Of a DNA stretch of 8,387 nt, positions 1 through 6,655 are shown in pieces. The first letter of the stretch is position 1; each line of letters begins with the position of its first letter. The notes under the pieces were generated by a model. It was given only the letters and a program-made list of their open reading frames with translations. It did no database searches and was not told where the DNA came from. Made by a program: the position numbers and the translations under genes. Location of the stretch: positions 1 to 8,387 of the forward strand of contig CALDJN010000375.1 of the NCBI GenBank assembly GCA_937901695.1. The letters are read 5' to 3'. The stretch comes from an uncultured Anaerocolumna sp. (GTDB taxonomy: Bacteria > Bacillota > Clostridia > Lachnospirales > Lachnospiraceae).

Positions 1-118
1 AGGAGTTCGCAATTTTTAAATATGTTTTAAGCGATTTCTATCGTATTAGAACCATAGAATTTTTCAACGGAACAAGAAATATATCCCATGACTACTTTCT
101 AAGGTCTGCATAACCTAT

Positions 119-138
119 ATTAGGCAAAGCGTCCTAAT
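119..138. repeat. Short inverted repeat in the upstream intergenic DNA
   Basis: ATTAGG (119-124) and CCTAAT (133-138) are perfect complements around an 8-base loop, followed by an AT-rich stretch. It could be a weak hairpin or the tail of a terminator for a gene left of the window. There is no T-run of convincing length, so the role is open. The rest of 1-200 shows no gene or other structure I can support. Confidence 0.3.
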
Positions 139-188
139 TTAATAAGCTAACTTTTTATATAGCCTAGTTATAGTTCAAATAGTATATT

Positions 189-217
189 TAATATTTTTAA
201 AAAAGTTACCATATGAA
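189..217 (+). promoter_or_regulatory. Possible sporulation-type (sigma-E-like) promoter
   Basis: TAATATT at 189-195 fits the sigma-E -35 word KMATATT. A 14-base spacer leads to CATATGAA at 210-217, which keeps only the CATA part of the -10 consensus CATACAHT. It lies about 60 bases before the M23-like gene, which suits a sporulation gene. The region is so AT-rich that a chance match is quite possible, and sigma-F, the usual class for spoIIQ, does not fit with correct spacing. Confidence 0.2.
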
Positions 218-227
218 GATTGGTAAC
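205..227. repeat. 7-bp perfect inverted repeat before the M23-like gene
   Basis: GTTACCA (205-211) and TGGTAAC (221-227) are exact reverse complements separated by 9 bases. The repeat sits 50 bases before the start codon and overlaps the possible -10. It could be an operator for a dimeric regulator or a 5'-UTR hairpin; the sequence alone does not decide. Confidence 0.35.
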
Positions 228-277
228 AATGAATAAAAGTATCATTTCTGGTGAAAATATACCTAGAGGTGATAACA

Positions 278-1231
278 ATGAAAAAGAACAACTTAGCTGT
301 ATTTTTTAAAAGCAAAAGTTTTTATGCGTTATTATGTGTTGGTGCATTGGCAATCGTAACAATTGCAATGGTGGGACTTAATCGAGCATCTGAAAAAAAC
401 AAAAATCAAAATTTAGCGGATTTAAATGGACCGATTGTTTCAGATGTGGCTGATGGAGAAAATAATAGTAACCTAGATGCAGATCAACCAAACATTAATA
501 ACACAAATCCATCTGACGTTGCTAATAATGTGGGTAACGGACAGGTGGAAGTAGCAGAAGGTGATTCTGAAACTCCGTTTACGGATGGCAGCCTTCTGGA
601 ATTTGATGTATATGATGAACCACAAAACACTGCATCTGGTGAAACAGCAGCAACATCAGAGAACGCAGAAGGTTCTGCTGCACAATCTGCAAGTACTACT
701 GATACACAATCTGCAAATGCTACTAATACACAATCTGCAAGTACTACTGGTACACAAACGGTAAATGAAACGAAAAAAGAAGAAGTACAAGCAGTTATGC
801 AGCCGGCAACGCTAAACTTTAACCCTGATAAAGGTTTATTATGGCCAGTTACCGGTAATGTTATTAAGAATTATAGCATGGACAGAGTCATTTATTTTGA
901 AACCCTGGAACAATTTAGAACCAATCCTGCTATAATAATTGATGCTGAAGTTGGTACAGAGGTACTTAGTGCTGCAAAAGGTAAAATAACCTCTATCACT
1001 AACGAAGATGAAACTGGATTAACAGTAACGGCATCTATCGGAAATGGTTACAGTTTAGTATATGGGCAATTAGAAAATGTTACAGTGAAAGTAGGAGATA
1101 CTATTAAAGAAGGTGCAGTACTAGGAAAAGTTGCAGCTCCTACTAAATATTACTCTGTAGAGGGTAGTAATCTATATTTTCAAGTATTAAAAGACGAAGA
1201 GACCATGAATCCAATGACGTTACTTAGATAA
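278..1231 (+). CDS. Membrane-anchored degenerate LytM/M23 protein, SpoIIQ-like
   Basis: A 317-residue protein. I chose ATG 278 over an in-frame GTG at 251 because AGAGGTG (265-271) sits 6 bases before it. A short basic N-terminus precedes one membrane segment (about residues 15-34). A long Asn/Ser/Thr/Gln-rich acidic linker follows (about 40-180), containing three 8-residue repeats (135-158). The C-terminal domain (about 187-315) has the LytM/M23 duplicated hybrid motif fold signature, ending in an NPMTLL tail typical of the family. The zinc site is gone: the first His position before Asp222 is not His, and the usual HxH reads N298-L-Y300. It therefore should not cut peptidoglycan and is more likely structural. 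The architecture resembles SpoIIQ, which binds SpoIIIAH across the forespore septum in other Firmicutes, but it could be another sporulation or cell-wall M23 paralogue. Confidence 0.8.
   Translation: MKKNNLAVFFKSKSFYALLCVGALAIVTIAMVGLNRASEKNKNQNLADLNGPIVSDVADGENNSNLDADQPNINNTNPSDVANNVGNGQVEVAEGDSETPFTDGSLLEFDVYDEPQNTASGETAATSENAEGSAAQSASTTDTQSANATNTQSASTTGTQTVNETKKEEVQAVMQPATLNFNPDKGLLWPVTGNVIKNYSMDRVIYFETLEQFRTNPAIIIDAEVGTEVLSAAKGKITSITNEDETGLTVTASIGNGYSLVYGQLENVTVKVGDTIKEGAVLGKVAAPTKYYSVEGSNLYFQVLKDEETMNPMTLLR
680..757 (+). repeat. 24-bp in-frame tandem repeat in the linker of the M23-like gene
   Basis: Three consecutive 24-base units (680-703, 704-727, 728-751) and a partial fourth encode the 8-residue unit [AT]QSA[SN][TA]T[DNG]. 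The units differ at a few bases, so they are not a very recent slippage product. They lie in the disordered linker between the membrane segment and the LytM domain, where length changes should be tolerated. Confidence 0.8.
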
Positions 1232-1256
1232 TACGAAAGATTCGCTACGGTTCACT

Positions 1257-1325
1257 AAAAAAGTCTGTTATTATTATTCTAGTGATGTATATACATCATC
1301 TAGATAGTTTTCACGGACTTTTTTT
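1257..1325 (+). terminator. Rho-independent terminator after the M23-like gene
   Basis: AAAAAAGTCTGT (1257-1268) pairs with ACGGACTTTTTT (1313-1324) with one G-U pair, ending in a run of seven T. The loop is itself folded: CTAGTGATGTAT (1279-1290) pairs with ATACATCATCTAG (1291-1303) with one bulged T and a perfect 14-base palindrome at its centre. It starts 26 bases after the stop codon. The A-run on the left could let it work in both directions. Confidence 0.8.
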
Positions 1326-1502
1326 ATTTCTCTAAAAATGTTGGTAGTAACCATTCTGCTTCTTTTGAATATGATATTATATAAAGTATATGGGAATAAG
1401 AGTACTACATATCTAAAAAATTCGCAACCGAAGCTCTTATACCATATATATTTTTTTAGGAAATATACAAGTTTTATTCGGCTGCTTGACATAGATATGA
1501 AC
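1326..1502. other. Intergenic DNA with no supported gene
   Basis: I see no convincing gene here. The only sizeable open frame (minus strand, 1274-1504) begins with TTG, has no ribosome site and ends inside the terminator. A 7-base inverted pair (ATAAGAG near 1397, CTCTTAT near 1435) is spaced about 30 bases apart and may be chance in AT-rich DNA. Confidence 0.5.
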
Positions 1503-1543
1503 AAAATGGGTGGATAAGAGGTAAATCTTATTTGCCCATTTTT
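1503..1543. terminator. Terminator-like stem-loop, possibly bidirectional
   Basis: AAAATGGG (1503-1510) pairs with CCCATTTT (1535-1542), and inside it ATAAG (1514-1518) pairs with CTTAT (1527-1531), with a symmetric 3x3 internal loop. On the + strand the stem ends in TTTTT. No + strand gene ends just before it. It overlaps the stop codon of the possible decayed minus-strand frame, so it may have terminated that gene or transcripts entering from hydA. Confidence 0.5.
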
Positions 1544-1718
1544 ATATCAAAAACGATGTAGGTGAAGTTACTGATGGAGTAATCCAAATTCGCAACAGTA
1601 ATTTTAATATACGAATCAGAAGTTTTAATATATGAATCAGGAGTTTTGATATACAAACTAGAAGTTTCAACCTCTTCAGGAAAGTCCTCCGCTTTGACTA
1701 TATGAACTGTAATATCAA
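1528..1718 (-). pseudogene. Possible 3' remnant of an unknown gene, cut by the MITE
   Basis: On the minus strand a frame runs open from the edge of the palindromic element (1718) to a TAA at 1528-1530, about 63 codons. It has no ATG except three codons before the stop and no ribosome site, so it is not an intact gene. The translation is soluble-looking and contains a repeated heptad (SYIKTPD / SYIKTSD type) encoded by the 21-bp repeats at 1599-1661. An open frame this long is uncommon by chance in such AT-rich DNA but not impossible. I infer the C-terminal end of a gene whose 5' part was lost around the element. No family is recognised. Confidence 0.3.
1599..1661. repeat. 21-bp imperfect tandem repeat, three copies
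   Basis: Three 21-base units (1599-1619, 1620-1640, 1641-1661) share the pattern GTTTTAATATAYGAATCAG with several differences, and a fourth fades out after 1662. The period is a multiple of three and stays in frame with the possible minus-strand remnant, which favours a protein-coding origin over random AT-rich slippage. Confidence 0.6.
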
Positions 1719-1887
1719 AATAATGGGCTGTCGCAAAACTGTCATTCTGAGAGCAAATTCAGCTTGCTGAATTATGCTCGAAGAATCCCATTTTAAAGTG
1801 AGATTCTTCGCGAATTCAACTTCGTTGAATTTTTGCTCAGAATGACATGCTTTTATAGCAATGATAGTTTTGCAACAGCCCATTATT
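1719..1887. mobile_element. MITE-like palindromic element, 169 bp
   Basis: The ends are 22-base inverted repeats (1719-1740 and 1866-1887) with one mismatch, reading AATAATGGGCTGTYGCAAAACT inward. Inside, a second palindrome pairs a left arm (1740-1790, TGTCATTCTGAG to GAAGAATCCCA) with a right arm (about 1798-1846). Each arm carries its own small hairpin: AATTCAGC/GCTGAATT at 1756-1773 and AATTCAAC/GTTGAATT at 1813-1831. The whole could fold into a branched cruciform or RNA. It encodes no transposase. The GGGCTGTTGCAAAA-type ends resemble those of DDE-transposase insertion sequences, so a non-autonomous element is likely. A target duplication is not clear because both flanks are AT-rich (possibly TA or ATT). 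It lies 95 bases past the hydA stop and may also serve as a strong hairpin terminator. Confidence 0.75.
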
Positions 1888-1896
1888 ATTAGAAAC

Positions 1897-1976
1897 TTAT
1901 TTTATCTAGTATAAATAAACAGAATTAATTTATGTTAGACAAAATAAACATAATAAATTTATGCTAGATAAAATAA
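1897..1976. repeat. 13-bp perfect inverted repeat after hydA
   Basis: TTATTTTATCTAG (1897-1909) is the exact reverse complement of CTAGATAAAATAA (1964-1976), with 54 bases between. The right arm lies within the second 29-bp tandem unit. It is very AT-rich; it could form a weak hairpin in the hydA 3' transcript, or mark the edge of a decayed insertion. Confidence 0.45.
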
Positions 1977-1991
1977 ATATAATTAATTTAC
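1923..1991. repeat. 29-bp AT-rich tandem repeat running into hydA
   Basis: Two 29-base units (1923-1951 and 1952-1980) match at most positions, and a third partial copy (AATTAATTTAC, 1981-1991) covers the hydA stop and last codons. The end of hydA is thus the likely source or boundary of the duplication. No function is evident. Confidence 0.7.
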
Positions 1992-3725
1992 ACTTCTCTT
2001 TACATAACTTGTGTGTAATATTTCATGAGCCTTATGGCTGCCTGGTTTACCAAAATAAGTATCGTATAATTCTTTGACAGCAGGATTCTCATGGGATTTT
2101 CTGATTGGCATATTGGAATCCAAATCATATAACACTTTTGCACGAAGTGCTCTAATATCTGTAAAGTTTCTAATGCTTGCAGGAACCTGAGGCATACCAC
2201 CACCATTTACACAGCCGCCTGGGCAACCCATGATTTCAATAAAGTGATAATCAGCTTCCCCATTTTTAACTTTGGTTAATAATTTTTTAGCATTCTTTAA
2301 TCCAGACACTACAGCAACTTTTATATCCATTCCGGATACATGGTAGGTAGCTTCTTTTATGTCTTCGGTTCCTCTAACTTCAGTAAAGTCTACAGTCTCT
2401 AATTCTTCGCCGGTTAAGGTTTCAACGGCAGTTCTAAGAGCTGCCTCCATAACACCACCAGTAGCACCAAATATTACGGCAGCACCGGTTGAAATACCAA
2501 GAGGAGAGTCAAATTCTTCATCTGGGAGAGATTTAAAGTCAATACCTACTCTTTCAATCATTCTGCCTAATTCACGAACAGTTAGGGATACATCTACATC
2601 GGGAACGCCTGCAGCACTTTGGTCAGGACGTCCGATTTCAAACTTTTTAGCTGTACATGGCATAATTGCAACTACAAAAATATCTTTTGGAGCAATACCC
2701 ATTTTCTCAGCATAATAAGTCTTAATAGTAGCACCAAACATTTGCATAGGTGATTTACAGCTAGATAGGTTTTCTGTCATGTCAGGGAAATAATGTTCAC
2801 AATACTTAATCCATCCTGGAGAGCAGGAAGTAATAAGTGGAAGGGTTCCACCGTTCTGAACTCTATCCAGGAATTCATGAGCTTCTTCCATAATAGTAAG
2901 GTCAGCTCCAAGGTCTGTATCAAATACTTTATCAAATCCCAGACGACGTAAGGCTGCAACCATTTTTCCTTCTACATTGGTTCCAATAGGAAGACCAAAT
3001 GCTTCTCCAAGTCCGGCTCTTACAGAAGGAGCAGTTTGAACAACTACATATTTAGCTGGATCTGCAATAGCTTGGAATACTTCTTCCGTATTATCCTTTT
3101 CTGATAATGCACCAGTAGGACATACTGCAATACATTGTCCGCAGGAAACACAGCTGGTATCTCCAAGACCCATTTCAAAAGCAGATGAAATAGTGGTTTT
3201 GAATCCACGTTCATTAGGGCCAATTACACCAACAGCCTGAGTTTTCTCGCAAACTGCAGAACATCGTCTACATAGGATGCACTTGTTGTTATCACGATAC
3301 ATATGTGCAGCAGAAGTATCTATCTCGTAGTGGTTTCTTTCTCCATCATAATATCCTTCATCTTCAACCTTAAGGTCTTTACAAAGCTTCTGTAATTCAC
3401 AATCTCCACTTCTAACGCAGGATAGACATTTTCTATCGTGATTGGATAGGATTAATTCCAAGGTTTTCTTTCTGGAATTTAATACTTTAGGAGTGTTAGT
3501 CCAGACTTCCATACCCTCATTAATTGGGTATACGCAAGATGCCACAAGACTTCTTGCACCTTTTACTTCTACAACACAGATACGGCATGCACCGATTTCA
3601 TTAATCTCTTTTAAGAAACAAAGAGTAGGAATATCTATATGAGCATATCTGGCTGCTTCCAGTATAGTGGAACCCTTTGGAGCAGCTACATCTATGCCGT
3701 TTATTTTAATATTTACCGTTTCCAT
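1983..3725 (-). CDS. hydA: [FeFe]-hydrogenase catalytic subunit (HydA/HndD)
   Basis: A 580-residue cytoplasmic subunit that makes or oxidises H2 at the H-cluster. ATG 3725 is preferred to an upstream in-frame TTG because GAGG lies 5 bases before it. In order: a [2Fe-2S] domain (C36, C47, C50, C64); a His-Cys3 [4Fe-4S] site (H96, C100, C103, C109); two [4Fe-4S] clusters (C149/152/155/159 and C192/195/198/202); then the H-cluster domain. L1 reads TSCSPGW (299-305), L2 MPCTAKKFE (C357), L3 has C501 and C505 followed by VNGGG. A C-terminal small-subunit tail (SHENP to HEILH) is present. L1 has Cys-Ser where CpI has two cysteines; from memory this form is common in NADH-linked clostridial enzymes. 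It is the last gene of the operon, 63 bases after hydB, and should work with HydB and HydC. Confidence 0.97.
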   Translation of the reverse strand: METVNIKINGIDVAAPKGSTILEAARYAHIDIPTLCFLKEINEIGACRICVVEVKGARSLVASCVYPINEGMEVWTNTPKVLNSRKKTLELILSNHDRKCLSCVRSGDCELQKLCKDLKVEDEGYYDGERNHYEIDTSAAHMYRDNNKCILCRRCSAVCEKTQAVGVIGPNERGFKTTISSAFEMGLGDTSCVSCGQCIAVCPTGALSEKDNTEEVFQAIADPAKYVVVQTAPSVRAGLGEAFGLPIGTNVEGKMVAALRRLGFDKVFDTDLGADLTIMEEAHEFLDRVQNGGTLPLITSCSPGWIKYCEHYFPDMTENLSSCKSPMQMFGATIKTYYAEKMGIAPKDIFVVAIMPCTAKKFEIGRPDQSAAGVPDVDVSLTVRELGRMIERVGIDFKSLPDEEFDSPLGISTGAAVIFGATGGVMEAALRTAVETLTGEELETVDFTEVRGTEDIKEATYHVSGMDIKVAVVSGLKNAKKLLTKVKNGEADYHFIEIMGCPGGCVNGGGMPQVPASIRNFTDIRALRAKVLYDLDSNMPIRKSHENPAVKELYDTYFGKPGSHKAHEILHTSYVKRSVN

Positions 3726-3788
3726 ATATACCTCTTTTCTATTTGACAATCTTAATGCTGCAAGTTCCCTAAAAGTCCTAGATTCAAG

Positions 3789-5576
3789 TTACTTCTTGGA
3801 AATAGCTCCAAAACGGCATTTTTCCATACAAGCACCACATTTCACACATTTATCTTGATGAATCATATGGACTTCTTTTACAGTTCCTTCAATTGCTCCA
3901 TTTGGACAAACTCTTGCGCATAAAGTACAACCTTTACATTTATCTGCATCAATGACATAGGATAATAGCGCTTTGCAAACTCCTGCCGGACATTTCTTGT
4001 CTACTACATGAGCTACATATTCATCTCTAAAATAACGAAGAGTAGATAATACAGGGTTTGGTGCTGTTTGACCTAATCCGCAAAGGGAATTTTCTTTTAT
4101 GTGATAACAAAGTTCTTCCATCTTATCAAGGTCTTCTAAGGTGCCTTGACCTTTTGTTATTTTATCAAGAATCTCATATAAACGCTTAGTTCCGATTCTA
4201 CATGGAGTACATTTACCACAGGATTCATCAACGGTAAACTCTAAGAAGAACTTAGCAATATCAACCATACAGTTGTCTTCATCCATTACAATAAGTCCGC
4301 CGGAACCCATCATGGAACCAATACTAATTAAGTTATCATAATCAATAGGAATATCAAAATGCTCTGCTGGAATACAACCACCTGATGGGCCACCAGTCTG
4401 AGCTGCTTTAAATTTCTTGCCATTGGGAATTCCGCCGCCAATATCTTCAACTATTTCACGAAGGGTAGTGCCCATTGGAATTTCAACAAGACCAGTATTA
4501 TTAATCTTACCACCAAGAGCAAATACTTTTGTTCCTTTGGATTTCTCAGTACCCATGGAAGCAAACCATTCTGGTCCATTTAAGATAATCTGAGGAATAT
4601 TTGCATAAGTTTCTACGTTATTAAGGATAGTTGGTTTTCCAAAGAGACCTTTTTGTGCAGGAAATGGAGGACGAGGACGTGGCTCACCACGATTTCCTTC
4701 AATAGAGGTCATAAGGGCTGTTTCTTCACCACATACGAAAGCACCAGCACCAAGTCTTAATCCAATATCAAAATTAAATCCGCTTCCAAAGATATCATTT
4801 CCTAATAGTCCATATTCATGTGCCTGATTAATGGCTATTTGCAGACGCTGTACTGCAATTGGATATTCAGCACGTACGTAAATATATCCTTGGGAAGCAC
4901 CGATAGCATAACCAGCTATTGCCATTGCTTCTAAAACAACATGAGGATCTCCCTCTAGTACGGAACGATCCATGAATGCACCTGGGTCACCTTCATCGGC
5001 ATTACAGCATACATATTTCTGATCTGCATCGTTTCCTTTTGCAAGTTTCCACTTTAAGCCAGTTGGGAAACCACCGCCTCCACGGCCACGAAGTCCGCTG
5101 TCTAATAGAGTCTGAATTACCTGATCCGGAGTATATTCGGTTAATACTTTACCTAAAGCTTCATAACCGCCAGTTCCAATGTATTCTTCAATATTTTCCG
5201 GGTTAATGACACCACAGTTACGAAGTGCAATTCTATGCTGCTTTTTATAAAAATCTGTTTCATTAAGAGACTTAATACCTTCGTCAGTTACAGTCTCATT
5301 ATATACAAGGCGTGTTACCACTCTTCCCTTTAATAAGTGCTCAGAAACAATTTCCGGAATATCCTCAACTTTAACCATAGAATAAAAAGTTGCTTCAGGA
5401 TATACAACCATAATTGGACCTAATGCACATAAACCATGGCAACCAGTTTGTACTACGCAAACCTCTTTCGTTAATCCTTGTTTGTCAATTTCTTTTTGCA
5501 GAACTTCCATAATCTTTACGCTTCCGGAGGAAGTACAGCCGGTACCACCACAAACTAAAATGTGTGAACGATACAT
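3789..5576 (-). CDS. hydB: NAD(P)H/FMN iron-sulfur subunit (HydB/HndC, NuoF-like)
   Basis: A 595-residue subunit that binds NAD(H) and FMN and is the probable bifurcation site between NADH, ferredoxin and HydA. It starts with a thioredoxin-like [2Fe-2S] domain (C9, C14, C46, C50). The NuoF core carries the glycine-rich nucleotide/FMN motif GRGGGGFPTGLKW (164-176) and the [4Fe-4S] site C453, C456, C459 and C499. A C-terminal extension has two bacterial-ferredoxin clusters (C547/550/553/557 and C577/580/583/587), which complex I NuoF lacks and HydB has. C529 and C534 are unassigned and might bind metal. The length is usual for the family. GGGAGGC lies 9 bases before the ATG, inside the end of the preceding gene, and only 3 bases separate the two genes, so they are translationally linked. 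Confidence 0.97.
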   Translation of the reverse strand: MYRSHILVCGGTGCTSSGSVKIMEVLQKEIDKQGLTKEVCVVQTGCHGLCALGPIMVVYPEATFYSMVKVEDIPEIVSEHLLKGRVVTRLVYNETVTDEGIKSLNETDFYKKQHRIALRNCGVINPENIEEYIGTGGYEALGKVLTEYTPDQVIQTLLDSGLRGRGGGGFPTGLKWKLAKGNDADQKYVCCNADEGDPGAFMDRSVLEGDPHVVLEAMAIAGYAIGASQGYIYVRAEYPIAVQRLQIAINQAHEYGLLGNDIFGSGFNFDIGLRLGAGAFVCGEETALMTSIEGNRGEPRPRPPFPAQKGLFGKPTILNNVETYANIPQIILNGPEWFASMGTEKSKGTKVFALGGKINNTGLVEIPMGTTLREIVEDIGGGIPNGKKFKAAQTGGPSGGCIPAEHFDIPIDYDNLISIGSMMGSGGLIVMDEDNCMVDIAKFFLEFTVDESCGKCTPCRIGTKRLYEILDKITKGQGTLEDLDKMEELCYHIKENSLCGLGQTAPNPVLSTLRYFRDEYVAHVVDKKCPAGVCKALLSYVIDADKCKGCTLCARVCPNGAIEGTVKEVHMIHQDKCVKCGACMEKCRFGAISKK

Positions 5577-5579
5577 GAA

Positions 5580-5954
5580 TTAAAGCCTCCCTTCGGAACT
5601 TATGGTGTATTTACCTACTATCTGACCACGGATTAAATGTTGTTCAACAACTTCTAATGCCTTTTCAGGAGTCATTTTTACATAAGTTACTTTATCTTTT
5701 CCAGGTTCCATTACCTCTACAATAGGTTCATATTGACACAAACCGATACAACCGGTTTGAGTAACTGTAACATTTGATAAATGTTTTGATTGAACAGCAT
5801 CAGAAAGTGCAGTTAATACCGGTCTGGCACCACTTGCAATACCGCAGGTAGCCATGCCAACAACCACTCTGGTCTTATCAGAATCTTCTGATCTTAAACC
5901 AATTTGGCCTTGCATTTTCTCTCTGATAGCTTTTAACTCTTCCAGAGTCTTCAT
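5580..5954 (-). CDS. hndB: HndB-like thioredoxin-fold ferredoxin subunit
   Basis: A 124-residue protein related to the N-terminal domain of HydB. The core ATCGIASGARP (36-46) and QTGCIGLCQYEP (66-77) mark the thioredoxin-like [2Fe-2S] family. Only three cysteines are present (C37, C69, C73): the second cysteine of the usual CxxxxC pair reads Gly42, and no other Cys replaces it. The cluster may have a non-Cys ligand or be absent. In four-gene Hnd hydrogenases this subunit joins HndA, HndC and HndD. A near-perfect AAGGAGGA ribosome site precedes the ATG. The 125-base gap upstream of it is the largest inside the operon. Confidence 0.88.
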   Translation of the reverse strand: MKTLEELKAIREKMQGQIGLRSEDSDKTRVVVGMATCGIASGARPVLTALSDAVQSKHLSNVTVTQTGCIGLCQYEPIVEVMEPGKDKVTYVKMTPEKALEVVEQHLIRGQIVGKYTISSEGRL

Positions 5955-5978
5955 ATATCTTCTTCCTCCTTAAAAAAT

Positions 5979-6001
5979 AAGATTACGAAATGTTAAATCT
6001 T
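5979..6001 (-). terminator. Weak hairpin before the HndB-like gene, possible attenuator
   Basis: Read on the minus strand, AAGATT (5996-6001) and AATCTT (5979-5984) pair around an 11-base loop, followed by ATTTTTTA. The stem is short and AT-only, so it would be a poor terminator. It may partly separate the first two operon genes from the last three, or do nothing. A TTGTCA word nearby lacks a good -10. Confidence 0.25.
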
Positions 6002-6080
6002 TGACAATCCCAAGTAAAATAGTAGGGTTAGATTTTTTATAGTAAGATCAATCTTTAAATTTTAATAATCACTTACCATG

Positions 6081-6638
6081 TCAAATGTATTTTCCTTGGT
6101 CAAGGTCATCCTTATGCTCTTGTAAATACTCTTTGATATAGTTATATACATCCGGTTCCTGATAAGAAATATCCCCTAATATTTTTCGAAATTCTCTGGT
6201 ATCCAGGGTAAAGCTTCGATTATCAACACCGTAAGTATAGACAAAATCAATGTTTTCGTTACAGGTAATCAGTGAAAGCATTGTACTGGTAATATCACCA
6301 AGGGGCATTCTATCAATATGAGATAACACAAAGACTGCAGTAACTTCCGTACCTTTTCCAGCTTCTGATTTAATGGAGAATGTTCCACCTGTCATTTCTG
6401 CTCCATTTTTAAAAAAGGGTATACCAAGACCGATTGTTCTGGTAGTCCTTGTAGAGTAAAAGGGGTCATCTACATGTGCCAATTGGCTGTCAGTCATTCC
6501 GCAACCATTATCTGATATTATAACTTTTAAACGATCCTCTTTATGACTTACCTGAATATCTATTATTATACGAGAAGCGCCTGCTCGAATGGAATTCTGG
6601 GCAACATCTAATACATTAAGAGAAATTTCTGTCATCAT
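6081..6638 (-). CDS. Orphan GHKL (HATPase_c) ATP-binding protein in the hydrogenase operon
   Basis: A 185-residue protein with a histidine-kinase/Hsp90-type ATP-binding fold: N-box LDVAQNSIRAGA (N15), G1 box DNGCGM (D43, G45, G47), G2 box TIGLGIPF (G70, G72), G3 box GKGTEV (G94, G96). It has no dimerisation/phospho-His domain, sensor or membrane segment, so it is not a normal sensor kinase. Residues about 108-185 form a separate domain I do not recognise. Related ATP-binding proteins are often found between the NuoE-like gene and the other hydrogenase genes in Clostridia (family knowledge); their role is not established to my knowledge. The gap to hydC is 17 bases. The only ribosome site, GGAG, is 14 bases before the ATG, so translation is probably weaker than for its neighbours. 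The next codon is also ATG (6635). Confidence 0.9.
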   Translation of the reverse strand: MMTEISLNVLDVAQNSIRAGASRIIIDIQVSHKEDRLKVIISDNGCGMTDSQLAHVDDPFYSTRTTRTIGLGIPFFKNGAEMTGGTFSIKSEAGKGTEVTAVFVLSHIDRMPLGDITSTMLSLITCNENIDFVYTYGVDNRSFTLDTREFRKILGDISYQEPDVYNYIKEYLQEHKDDLDQGKYI

Positions 6639-6655
6639 AATATGGTATGTAGCTC

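Noticed and set aside
222..230. GGTAACAAT as a sigma-F/G -10
   Set aside because: It matches the GGnnAnAnT word, but no fitting -35 exists at the needed spacing, and its first bases are part of the GTTACCA/TGGTAAC inverted repeat.
1274..1504. Minus-strand open frame of 76 codons
   Set aside because: TTG start, no ribosome site for it or for its internal ATG, and its 3' end lies in the terminator hairpin of the M23-like gene.
1486..1514. TTGACA as a -35 of a + strand promoter
   Set aside because: No acceptable -10 at 16-18 bases (GGTGGA there), and no + strand gene follows.
1698..1883. Minus-strand open frame of 61 codons
   Set aside because: It is almost wholly the palindromic element read through; no ribosome site and no protein-like content.
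2359..2715. + strand open frame of 118 codons
   Set aside because: Antisense to the H-cluster domain of hydA, whose many conserved motifs show that the minus strand is coding.
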